Part shown: piece after piece, positions 8,190-15,043 of the stretch | How the letters are laid out: every line of letters starts with the position of its first letter | Numbering within the stretch: position 1 is the stretch's first letter | Source: Chloroflexota bacterium | GTDB taxonomy: Bacteria > Chloroflexota > UBA6077 | Length of the DNA: 33,756 nucleotides | NCBI GenBank assembly: GCA_021806765.1 | Contig: JAJZQR010000018.1 | Location: 1-33,756, forward strand | Direction: 5' to 3' | Translations under genes and position numbers: made by a program | Notes under the pieces: generated by a model | The model's database searches: none | Told to the model about the DNA's origin: nothing | The model's input: the letters and a program-made list of their open reading frames with translations, nothing else

Positions 8190-9236
8190 CTAGCGGAGGG
8201 GGCGAGCCCGCCGGGCCTGCCGCTCTCCGACGACGCTGCCGGGCTGCCAGTTGGGTCCCATGCCGAGGGCGCTGACGACCACGTAGCTCCCGCCCGGGCT
8301 CTCGCGGGCGATGACTGCCCCGCGGCCCGGGTCCGGGGCGTAGCGCAGCGGCTCAACGGTCTCGCGCTCCCGGCAGAGGCGGGCGCAGGCGCGTGCCCAC
8401 TCCCCGAAGAGTTGCCTGGCCAGGTCGTCGGGCAGCCCATCGACGTCCAGGGCCTCAAGGCGGGCGACGGTCGTTGCCGGATCCCGCCGAAACTCCCGAC
8501 GGGCGGCCCAGAGCGTTTCCTCGGCCGCCGAGATCTTGACATCCAGCTCGCGCTGTGTAATGATCTGCTTGAGGGAGCTAACCTCAGGACTGCCGGGGAA
8601 CTCGCTGGCAACGGCCCCCAGCAGGCCCTTCGCTTCCTCGAACCGCCCCGCTTCGAGCGCCGCAAACGCTCGGGCAAGGGCTCCGGAGAGTCGCCTGGCC
8701 CGCTCGGCCTCGGCGGCTTTCGCTTTTTCTGCCTCTTTCTCTCTGCGCCGCTCCTCCAGTAGCCTCTCCAGGTCGAACTGCGACGCCAGCTGCTCGGCGT
8801 CGCGCTTGCACCGCTCGGCCAGGGTCACCGCCGCCACTTCGGCCGAGGTCGCCAGGCTCGCCGTGCGCGTAGCGGCAGCCCGCGCCTCCTCGGCGAAGGC
8901 GGTGCCGATCAGGGCCTCGGCGTTCAGTCGCACCTGGCGCGCCTGCTGGCCGACCCTCTCGGCCTCCTGCTGCCGGGCAATCAGGGCATCGTGTTGCTCC
9001 AGGTCGCGCAGGGCACTCGCCCTGGCCTCCTGGTCCCGCCGAGCGATGGCGGTGAGGGTGGCGCTGGCCTCCTCCAACTCGGCCAACAGGCCGGCGAGAT
9101 CAGAAACGGCGGTTTCCGGGGTGGCGGGCGGCATCGTGTTGTCGCCAGCCTCGGGAACTGGCCCCTCCGGTAGGTCGTCCAGGTTGAGCACCTTCGCCAG
9201 CTCGGCGAAGCTCTTGACCACGATGGACCGGGACAT
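8190..9236 (-). CDS. Coiled-coil protein of unknown function
   Basis: A 348-residue, Ala/Glu/Arg-rich protein. I chose ATG at 9236 (MSRSIVVKSFAELAKVL) because GAGGAGG lies upstream; an earlier in-frame start at 9251 overlaps that ribosome site. Residues about 45-230 are predicted helical coiled coil (LERLLEERRREKEAEKAKA). The C-terminal 70 residues look like a small beta domain (GGSYVVVSALGMGPNWQPG). No enzyme motif, signal or membrane helix was seen. It is one of two unrecognised genes that open the minus-strand cassette and might be structural or an adaptor for the replication proteins; that is inference from position. Confidence 0.65.
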   Translation of the reverse strand: MSRSIVVKSFAELAKVLNLDDLPEGPVPEAGDNTMPPATPETAVSDLAGLLAELEEASATLTAIARRDQEARASALRDLEQHDALIARQQEAERVGQQARQVRLNAEALIGTAFAEEARAAATRTASLATSAEVAAVTLAERCKRDAEQLASQFDLERLLEERRREKEAEKAKAAEAERARRLSGALARAFAALEAGRFEEAKGLLGAVASEFPGSPEVSSLKQIITQRELDVKISAAEETLWAARREFRRDPATTVARLEALDVDGLPDDLARQLFGEWARACARLCRERETVEPLRYAPDPGRGAVIARESPGGSYVVVSALGMGPNWQPGSVVGERQARRARPLR

Positions 9237-9299
9237 GGTTTTCCTCCTCACGTTTCTGATGGGATGCTGGAGCGAATGGATGGCTTGAGCCGTACTGAC

Positions 9300-9863
9300 T
9301 CAGGCCGCTTGCTCGCTGGCTCTTGCACCGTTTGGATGAGGTGCCAGGGGGTCGGGCCGAAGGGCGGCGAGACGTCCGACTTCGGGTGGCCAAGCAGCGT
9401 CGAGCTCGACGGGGACCAGCAGGCTGGGAGAGCCGCTCTGCTCGATGGCCAGGCCGATCCATTGCTCGGCGAGGGCGGCCAGCAATTCGTCGGGGCTGAG
9501 GTGCCGGCCATTCACCTCGAGCGCCAGCCGGAAGAGCACGCCGCGGGCGCCGTCGGGACGCTGCCAGAGCTGGTACCATCCAGCGAACTGCCGATCGGTC
9601 TTGAGAACCTGCTGGACGACCACGACGGCGTGGGTGGGAACAGGCGTGCCCACAGCCCCGGCGAGCCGACGAAGGCCGTGCCGCAGTTCCGCCTCGAGGG
9701 TCCGACGCTTGACGCGGTCGACGATCAGTACCTCGACGGGAACGGGGTTGCGCAGGTGGTAGAGCGGTTGTAGGGCACAGCGGACGCGGCCAGCAAGCCA
9801 AACGCGGATCGTGCCTGGCCACCCGCGGAGACAGGCCAGAAGGCTGCGGTTGTTCTCTGACAT
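9300..9863 (-). CDS. Protein of unknown function at the head of the minus-strand cassette
   Basis: A 187-residue soluble protein, not recognised. ATG at 9863 has GAGGAG 6-10 bases upstream. It contains an alternating hydrophobic run (PVEVLIVDRVKRRTLEAEL), a segment with a VVVVQQVLKTDRQFAGWYQLW strand pattern, and a Pro-rich C-terminus. The mixed alpha/beta pattern suggests a single folded domain. It is the first confident gene in the direction of transcription, so the cassette promoter should lie in 9864-10374. An 81-codon frame with a strong ribosome site (9725-9970) overlaps its 5' end in another frame. Confidence 0.6.
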   Translation of the reverse strand: MSENNRSLLACLRGWPGTIRVWLAGRVRCALQPLYHLRNPVPVEVLIVDRVKRRTLEAELRHGLRRLAGAVGTPVPTHAVVVVQQVLKTDRQFAGWYQLWQRPDGARGVLFRLALEVNGRHLSPDELLAALAEQWIGLAIEQSGSPSLLVPVELDAAWPPEVGRLAALRPDPLAPHPNGARASEQAA

Positions 9864-10374
9864 GGGGTCTCCTCTTCTGCGGGAAACGGCTGTTGCCGAG
9901 TGCTCGTTGAGCGCCCGGAGAGCGGGTGGAGTGGACCGGGAAGGCGAAGCTTGGGCGGCGCGCGGGCCATCGGGTGTTCTCCTTTCAACTGGCGGGATGG
10001 GGAGGAGCAAGGCGAGGTTCGATGCGAGGCTTGAACCGTTGTCGTATGGCGCGAAGGGAGGGGTTGGCAACCTTAGGCGTCCCGCGCCAGCCTTGACGCT
10101 ACGGACGCAGTACCTTCGACCTTGGATTGGGGTACAGCAGGGAGTCGGATCCAGAATCGAGCACCGGGGCCTGGCCACGTCTTCGAGTACAGGGTGGGAT
10201 TGCCGCAGGGGGTCCGATGGGGATGATTAGCACCTTCGTCTGGGAGACACCGGCGGCTCGGCGCCTTGGCCGCGCGGACCGTGCTTGCGGTACACTGGGG
10301 GGTGGCAAGATGCCCGCTTCGACACGGCGGGTCACTTGCCGCGTTTCTTAATTACCCCTGGCGGGAGAGCGGTA
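9864..10374. other. Divergent intergenic region
   Basis: This 511-base stretch separates the minus-strand cassette from the plus-strand SRPBCC gene, so both promoters should be here. On the minus strand an AAAGGAG site at about 9980 precedes an ATG at 9970 that opens an 81-codon frame running into the next gene out of frame. On the plus strand TACACT at 10291-10296 could be a -10 for the SRPBCC gene, but its -35 (TTGGCC, 19-base spacer) is poor. No other gene is supported. Confidence 0.5.
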
Positions 10375-10995
10375 ATGGTGCGACTGACGATGGCGAAGGT
10401 TAGAGGTGTGGTCGCTGGAACGGCTGCCCTCTCTGTTTACATGCTCTTGATCCGTCCCTGGCAACTGAGGTGGGGCGCCACTGATGAAGAGGTCGCCCGA
10501 GCAATGCCAGGGGACGATGTCGTCTCGCGTCCCACGTTCAACGCCACCCGGGCGGTCACCGTCGAGGCGGAGCCGGAGGTTATCTGGCCCTGGCTGGTGC
10601 AGATCGGTCGCCAGCGGGCCGGATGGTACCGCTTCGATCTCATTGATAATCTGGGCATCCCCAGCGCGGAGCGCATCATCCCGGAACTCCAGCACCTGGA
10701 GGTCGGCGGTCTCGTGCCGATGAGCCCCGACGGCAAGCAGGGCCTCTGGGTGAAAGACCTCGAACGCAATCGTTGGATGCTGTGGGGGGATGAGAAAGGT
10801 GACACCACGTGGTTCTGGGGTCTCTATCCGATGGATCGAGGGCGCACCCGCCTCATCACCAGGGTGCGGATGCGCTACGACTGGCTGTCTCCGTGGATCC
10901 TGTTCAACCTGCTCCTCGACGTCGTCGACATCGTGATGATGCGCAAGTGCATGCTCGGCATCAAGCGGCGGGCAGAAGCGATCGCCGGTCCGTAG
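10375..10995 (+). CDS. Membrane-anchored SRPBCC (START/Bet v1-like) family protein
   Basis: A 206-residue protein. One hydrophobic segment at about residues 8-28 (GVVAGTAALSVYMLLI) should anchor it. The rest matches the SRPBCC ligand-binding fold: ATRAVTVEAEPEVIWPWLVQIG, then GWYRFDLIDNLG, and TRLITRVRMRYDW towards the end. The family binds hydrophobic small molecules in a helix-grip cavity; the ligand is unknown. I chose ATG at 10375 with GGGAG upstream; an ATG at 10285 is in frame but unlikely. It stands alone, facing away from the minus-strand cassette, and no operon partner follows. Function beyond the fold is not assignable. Confidence 0.8.
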   Translation: MVRLTMAKVRGVVAGTAALSVYMLLIRPWQLRWGATDEEVARAMPGDDVVSRPTFNATRAVTVEAEPEVIWPWLVQIGRQRAGWYRFDLIDNLGIPSAERIIPELQHLEVGGLVPMSPDGKQGLWVKDLERNRWMLWGDEKGDTTWFWGLYPMDRGRTRLITRVRMRYDWLSPWILFNLLLDVVDIVMMRKCMLGIKRRAEAIAGP

Positions 10996-11221
10996 TCGAA
11001 ACGGCAGAGGACGCTGCGCTCCTGTACGCAGGCTGCCCGCGAAACCGCTGCACCTTCGCCTGGTCGATCTTCAATCCGTGGAGTCGCTGCCCTCCGAGAT
11101 GGTCGCCGCTGTGCTGCCGTTCGGGCGGTAGGCCAATCCCTTTCAGATCGGTGCATGCGCTCGAAAACGCACCCGACCGCTGTCTACCATTCTGACCTTA
11201 TCGTGCCGTTCCTCCCCCTCC

Positions 11222-11452
11222 TCATCCTCTCTTCTCATCTACGGTCCGGGCTCCGATTGGCTCTGATCCTCGGCGCTGGAGAGCAAGCTCGTTTTCGATC
11301 CGGCGCCAACGCAGCCGAGCCTCGCTGTCGGTCTCTTTGGACTCTACTTGGGAGAGCACGCTCGCCGGCTGACAAATGCCAGCCGCATCCCACCGAGTCG
11401 AGTTCGAGACCATCCTCGTCGGCATTTTCGGGCAAAGCCGACCAAACCACAT
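11222..11452 (-). CDS. Candidate small protein behind an activator-type promoter
   Basis: A 76-codon frame starting MWFGRLCPKM and ending in a charged helical part (EARLRWRRIENELALQRRG). It would hardly merit listing alone, but its ATG lies 10 bases downstream of a TACACT -10-like box preceded by the same tandem repeat found before tadB. With so short a leader the message would be nearly leaderless, and no ribosome site is present. It could equally be a truncated remnant of a gene whose promoter survives. No function is proposed. Confidence 0.3.
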   Translation of the reverse strand: MWFGRLCPKMPTRMVSNSTRWDAAGICQPASVLSQVESKETDSEARLRWRRIENELALQRRGSEPIGARTVDEKRG

Positions 11453-11462
11453 GAACGCTCGC

Positions 11463-11516
11463 AGTGTAGATGGCCCCGGTTACCTGGGAGTTACGTGGGA
11501 ACTGCCTGGTGACTAC
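11463..11516 (-). promoter_or_regulatory. Promoter with tandem 11-bp GTAAC repeats
   Basis: Read on the minus strand, GTAACTC (11494-11488) and GTAACCG (11483-11477) are spaced 11 bp apart, with weaker units further upstream (11516, 11505). Exactly 8 bases separate the last heptamer from TACACT (11468-11463). The 19-base core matches the site before tadB at 18 of 19 positions with identical spacing to the -10. This is the layout of SARP-type activator sites. Confidence 0.5.
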
Positions 11517-11817
11517 TCCAGGCGAACTCGTGAAGGTCGTGTCGCGGCAAAGAGCTTCGCGCGGTGACACCGCCGTCCCACACCCACGTCGAGCCAGGCA
11601 ACGTTCGATTACTTCAGCGTTATCCCCAGGACCTCGATGGGCGAACGCCGAGATTCTGGCCAATCTGCCGGACAGCAATAGTCGAAAATCACGCGGCAGG
11701 CGAACAGCGAGGCCAGGGCCGTTTCCCCGCTCCAGTGGCCGGAAAACTGATCGATTTGGGCTTGGTTCTATTAGAAATAGATTCCGCTTTGTTGCATCGC
11801 GGTACCACTGGTAATTC

Positions 11818-11909
11818 GCGCGAAGGTTTGCACGGTCTTTGCGTGAAGGCTGGCACTCGGCTGGTTTCTTGCGCGAAGGTTGGCACGCTCGTGCGTGAGG
11901 GTTCGAACA
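11818..11909. repeat. Four imperfect 16-bp repeats, possible transposon end
   Basis: Copies at 11818-11833, 11841-11856, 11871-11886 and 11893-11908 follow GCGYGAAGGYTBGCAC, with the last most diverged; the spacing is 23, 30 and 22 bases. On the minus strand the block begins TGTTCGAACCC. Multiple internal transposase-binding repeats behind a TG-starting end are known for IS21-like and Tn7/Mu-type elements. No transposase gene and no matching second end were found here, so it would be a remnant. Confidence 0.5.
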
Positions 11910-11927
11910 CAGCGGCCCCCTCCGCAC

Positions 11928-12355
11928 TTAGGGACTCGTGGTGGCTAGCTTCGAAGGGAACAGGACGGCGGCTGGTACATCCTTATCTGCGTCCCGTGGC
12001 CTCCATCCATTCAAGATCGCCGGTGTCTCCACCTCCGGTTCTACACTGAGCGCCAAGACGCCCGGCGGCATGTGAGTGGCAAGGACGGAGGTGGGGGCTA
12101 ACGCCACCATGACTCCAAGGTCCACGCTGTATCGACCGAACGGTTCATCGAGGATTCTCGCAACGCGAAGTCTCGTTCCCCCTCGACTGCTTCTCCCGCG
12201 ATGGCCTGGCGGCGCAAGGCCCAGTCGGATGTCTCTTCGAGACCTGCGAAGAGCGCAGTTACAACAATTGCACTCGTGTCAGCGATGTCGGTATACTGCT
12301 CGTCGATATGTTGACGCTTTGCGACTGAGGGTTGTGTCCCTCCATTTGACGGCTG
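11928..12355 (-). pseudogene. Possible frameshifted gene remnant
   Basis: Two minus-strand frames adjoin. One is open from 12355 to a TAG at 12098 and reads protein-like (DIADTSAIVVTALFAGLEET) but has no early start codon. The second is open from 12125 to 11928 (VDLGVMVALAPTSVLATHM). They overlap around 12098-12125, where a single frameshift would join them. I do not recognise the product. Low confidence: GC-rich DNA can give such frames by chance. Confidence 0.22.
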
Positions 12356-12680
12356 TCATAGTTGGAAGTAGTAGGGCGGCATGGATGACCCACATCGCCA
12401 GGCTGTTCTCAGTCGTGTCCTAGTGGTGAGGTGCGACATGCTGAGACTACTCCCCGCGAGTCAGGAGTCGCTCGATCGGCGTGCAGGTTCGACTCCATAA
12501 TAGATGAATCTGCTAGGAGTTGGCTTCGTGGCTGGTTCCGCCGACGAAGGATCAGAGCCAGGGAAATGGATGACAGAGCGACGAGATAATCCCTGCATGC
12601 ATGGCAAGCAGTCTGCCTGGGCTGTTCTGAGGAGGACCGCGCGGCCCATCTAGTCGACGCGCCTGTGGGGAGCACAAGAT

Positions 12681-13112
12681 ATGGTGACTACCATGAGACA
12701 GTCTAATAGTCGGGAGCAGACCACAGACAGCGACAGAGAACAAACGCTTGGACAGCGAGTTCGGAAGTTTCGAGAAGCACAAGGCTACAGCCTGACCGAC
12801 CTCGCCAGATTCTCCCGCGTTTCCCGAAGCTACCTGTACCAAGTCGAGAGCGGGAGCAGTTCCCCAACGGAAGACAAGATCAAGGCGCTCGCCGTTGCTC
12901 TAGGGGTTTCCGTCGCGGATCTAGTCGGCGAGAAAGTGGAAGAGCCTGACTTGCCTCCTGGTCTGCCTGAGTACGCTAAACGCGATAACTTGCCGCCTGA
13001 AGAAGTCAGGATGCTCGCTCGGATCAACCACCGAGGGAAACGTCCAACGACGCCAGAAGGCTGGGCACTCCTGCACTCCGTCATAAAGGCGGTCCTAAGG
13101 CCGGAAGAGTAA
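12681..13112 (+). CDS. XRE-family helix-turn-helix regulator
   Basis: A 143-residue DNA-binding protein. The XRE helix-turn-helix spans about residues 25-80: LGQRVRKFREAQGYSLTDLA, then RVSRSYLYQVESGSSSPTEDKIKALAVALGVSVADLV. The C-terminal 55 residues are polar and may bind a partner. ATG at 12681 has GGGGAG upstream; an ATG at 12693 is possible. The ImmA/IrrE-like gene starts 19 bases after its stop. That pairing is classic for phage and ICE repressors that are relieved by the partner protein. It probably controls its own operon and perhaps the ubiquitin-like operon downstream (inference). Confidence 0.9.
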   Translation: MVTTMRQSNSREQTTDSDREQTLGQRVRKFREAQGYSLTDLARFSRVSRSYLYQVESGSSSPTEDKIKALAVALGVSVADLVGEKVEEPDLPPGLPEYAKRDNLPPEEVRMLARINHRGKRPTTPEGWALLHSVIKAVLRPEE

Positions 13113-13131
13113 GCGTCGAGAGAATGAGAGA

Positions 13132-14061
13132 ATGAACAGGGATCGGCAGAACCCTGCAGTCGAATTCCTCTGCAAATCTCACAACGGCGGTCCCGAGGAA
13201 TTGGTCCGCGCCTATGCTCATTTCCTACTCAGGTCCGCCAATACCTACGAGCTTCCTGTTCAACTTGGCAGAATTCAGGGCAAGTACGAGATCCCCGTTC
13301 ACCATGTCTCGGCTGGCGACCAACGGGGTTTCACCACCGAGGACGAACGGATCTATCTCAATGCCGACGACCGTCCCACGGTACGTAACTTCACGTTTGG
13401 ACACGAGTTGGTGGAGCTTCTCTTCTTGGCTTTGGGAGCAGGTGGCGCAGACGCGTGGATGCCCGATGATGTCTTTGTCGCCTTGCAGGAAGGCAAAGAG
13501 AAGTACTGCGAGTTGGGGGCCGCTGAACTCCTGATGCCGATGCCCCTTTTCAGGGAACTGGTAGCCCTTGAGCCGCTCTCGTTAGGGTGGGCCCGGAGGG
13601 TCGCTGCCCGTTGCGGCGTGTCGTTAACCGCGGCTCTGTGGAGGATCTTGGAGACCGGGTTGGCCAATGCTCTGTTCATCACCTGGGATTTCAGGCACAG
13701 CCCGCGACAGTACGTTCCTTCGAAGATCGGGCAACTCAACCTCTTCGGCCCGGCAGAAGCCATGGACCCTCCGAAGAAGATGCGGGTCGAGCGCGTCTTT
13801 AGGCCGCCGCACTTCGACGCCTACATCCCCAAGGACAAGTCAGTGGACCTGGACGGGGTGATCCACCTGGCACATGTGACTGATCAGGAAACCTCCGGTT
13901 GGGAGGAGATCGACCTTGTCGGGCTCAGGGGATCCTTCTTTGTCGAGGCGGCTCCATTTTCCGTTGACGGGGATCGCCGAGTCATGAGCCTCCTCCATCT
14001 GGATGGGAGCCGCGACTCTGAGCGTGTCCGCGGGGGTCAGCCGCCGGGACTTCCGCGATAG
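13132..14061 (+). CDS. ImmA/IrrE-like protein with altered metal site
   Basis: A 309-residue protein related to ImmA/IrrE zinc peptidases, which cleave or inactivate XRE-type repressors. The family helix is FTFGHELVELLF: residues 91-95 read HELVE, so the second His of HExxH is Glu. The second family motif is EKYCELGAAELLMP (about 123-136), where the Glu that normally gives the third ligand appears to be Tyr and a Cys (C126) is close by. It may be inactive, bind a different metal or act by binding. The C-terminal 120 residues form an added domain with no recognised motif. The ribosome site is weak (GAGAGAATGAGAGA). It is paired with the XRE gene just upstream. Confidence 0.82.
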   Translation: MNRDRQNPAVEFLCKSHNGGPEELVRAYAHFLLRSANTYELPVQLGRIQGKYEIPVHHVSAGDQRGFTTEDERIYLNADDRPTVRNFTFGHELVELLFLALGAGGADAWMPDDVFVALQEGKEKYCELGAAELLMPMPLFRELVALEPLSLGWARRVAARCGVSLTAALWRILETGLANALFITWDFRHSPRQYVPSKIGQLNLFGPAEAMDPPKKMRVERVFRPPHFDAYIPKDKSVDLDGVIHLAHVTDQETSGWEEIDLVGLRGSFFVEAAPFSVDGDRRVMSLLHLDGSRDSERVRGGQPPGLPR

Positions 14062-14100
14062 GTCTGACCCAAACCCGCTCCGCCAGTTCTCAGATGACCA

Positions 14101-14138
14101 TGGACCCCAGTCGCCTAGCCTCGGCGGACTGGGGTCCA
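14101..14138. repeat. 12-bp perfect inverted repeat upstream of the Ubl operon
   Basis: TGGACCCCAGTC (14101-14112) pairs perfectly with 14127-14138, and the 14-base loop can add GCC/GGC pairing. It lies 39 bases after the ImmA/IrrE-like stop and about 80 bases before the next promoter. It may be a transcription barrier insulating the two units, though no T-run follows, or a palindromic protein-binding site. Confidence 0.7.
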
Positions 14139-14218
14139 ATTGGCAGCAGCGGTCCCACCTGGCCCAGCATCACCGTCGCGATTCACAGACGAGTTTCGTC
14201 GATATTCAGGATTCCCCC

Positions 14219-14247
14219 TTGACAGGCGGTCTCACGGCCACTATCAT
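14219..14247 (+). promoter_or_regulatory. Near-consensus housekeeping promoter for the Ubl-JAB-E1 operon
   Basis: TTGACA (14219-14224), a 17-base spacer and TATCAT (14242-14247) make the best sigma-70-type promoter I see in the window. Transcription would begin near 14254, giving a leader of about 59 bases before the ATG at 14313. It makes the ubiquitin-like operon separate from the XRE/ImmA unit. Confidence 0.75.
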
Positions 14248-14312
14248 GGCCCCCGCAGTGTCGTGATAACGACGCTAGTATGTCGCTCATAGCGGAAAGG
14301 CGGAACGGTTCC

Positions 14313-14600
14313 ATGCCCCAGGAAGCCCACGCCCAAGCGGAGACCAAGAAGATCAGCGTCACGGTGGTGTACAACGGGGTGGAGAAGGAGATCACTTTCC
14401 AGCCCCATGAAGCGGTCAAGGCTGCCCTCGAGCAAGCCATGAACGAGTTCAACATCCACGACCAGCGGCACATCCAGGCCTTCTGGAAAGAAGATGGCAG
14501 CGAGATCACCGACGAGACCCAGTCCCTGGAGAAGGCCGGACTCGCGACCGGCACGGTGCTAGCCCTCCGCCCCAGCAAAGTGAAGGGCGGGCTAGATTGA
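14313..14600 (+). CDS. Ubiquitin-like beta-grasp protein with GG-Leu-Asp tail
   Basis: A 95-residue protein. Residues about 13-86 fit a ubiquitin-like beta-grasp fold: two opening strands (KKISVTVVYNGVEKEITFQ), a helix (AVKAALEQAMNEF), then short strands ending TGTVLALRPS. The C-terminus is KVKGGLD: a diglycine followed by two residues, the form of a Ubl precursor that needs trimming. I chose ATG at 14313 (GGAAAGGCGG upstream); ATG at 14280 is in frame without a ribosome site. Its stop overlaps the JAMM gene's TTG start, and the E1 gene follows, so the three form one operon. As a Ubl it could be attached to proteins or act as sulfur carrier; operon content favours conjugation. Confidence 0.85.
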   Translation: MPQEAHAQAETKKISVTVVYNGVEKEITFQPHEAVKAALEQAMNEFNIHDQRHIQAFWKEDGSEITDETQSLEKAGLATGTVLALRPSKVKGGLD

Positions 14601-15043
14601 TCCGCCTTCGTAAGAAACTCCTCGACGACACCTTTGAGATCTTCAGGAGTTGCGGACGGGGGCGGTGCGAGTGTGTGGCCTATTGGCTCGGTCCTCTCGG
14701 TGTTCCCGACGTGGTTGATGAGGTGGTTCACCCCCATCATACGGCGACGGGGTACCGGTACGAGATCGAGGACAAGTGGCTCACGGTCTTCTGGTTCGAC
14801 CTGGCCCGGCGGCACAGGACCGTCCGGGTCCAGGTCCACACCCACAGCGGGCGAGCCTTCCATTCGAGCACTGACGATGATTGGGCACTGGTCCACACCT
14901 CAGGTTTCCTCAGCCTCGTTATTCCCAACTCGGCCAAGGGAGCGCCAGGCTTCAAGGATGCGTTTCTAGCAGAGCGGATCGTAGGAGGATGGCGGGCTAT
15001 TCCCGTTGGGTCGCGACTGGAGTTGATCAATGAGCATGCTTGA
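14597..15043 (+). CDS. JAMM/MPN (JAB) metallopeptidase, likely Ubl protease
   Basis: A 148-residue protein with a full JAMM motif: catalytic-type Glu at E25 (ECVAYWLG), H81-T-H83, then S91 and D94 (order ExnHxHx7SxxD). In this family the zinc-bound water cleaves isopeptide bonds or processes ubiquitin-like tails. The TTG start at 14597 overlaps the Ubl stop (TTGA), so coupling keeps the two proteins in step. The last 14 bases overlap the E1 start. The likely role is to trim Leu-Asp from the Ubl precursor, to remove Ubl from targets, or both; this is inferred from operon logic and from Ubl-E1-JAB operons in bacteria and archaea. Confidence 0.9.
   Translation: MIRLRKKLLDDTFEIFRSCGRGRCECVAYWLGPLGVPDVVDEVVHPHHTATGYRYEIEDKWLTVFWFDLARRHRTVRVQVHTHSGRAFHSSTDDDWALVHTSGFLSLVIPNSAKGAPGFKDAFLAERIVGGWRAIPVGSRLELINEHA

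Larger units (their letters stand above)
10996..12680. other. Gene-poor, probably decayed region
   Basis: About 1.7 kb without a confident gene. Frames are short and interrupted, unlike the dense coding on both sides. It holds a small candidate ORF with a promoter-like site (11222-11516, minus strand), a cluster of 16-bp repeats (11818-11909) and two overlapping minus-strand open frames that may be one broken gene (11928-12355). A CATAAT box at 12496-12501 could serve the XRE gene, but no -35 is clear. I read the region as remnants of mobile DNA. Confidence 0.5.

Noticed and set aside
11893..11915. Another T-loop-like GGTTCGAAC
   Set aside because: The flanking bases do not pair; it is part of the repeat cluster.
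12430..12510. tRNA-like GGTTCGACTCC stretch
   Set aside because: The T-loop-like bases lack a pairing 5-bp stem and no acceptor or anticodon arm can be folded.
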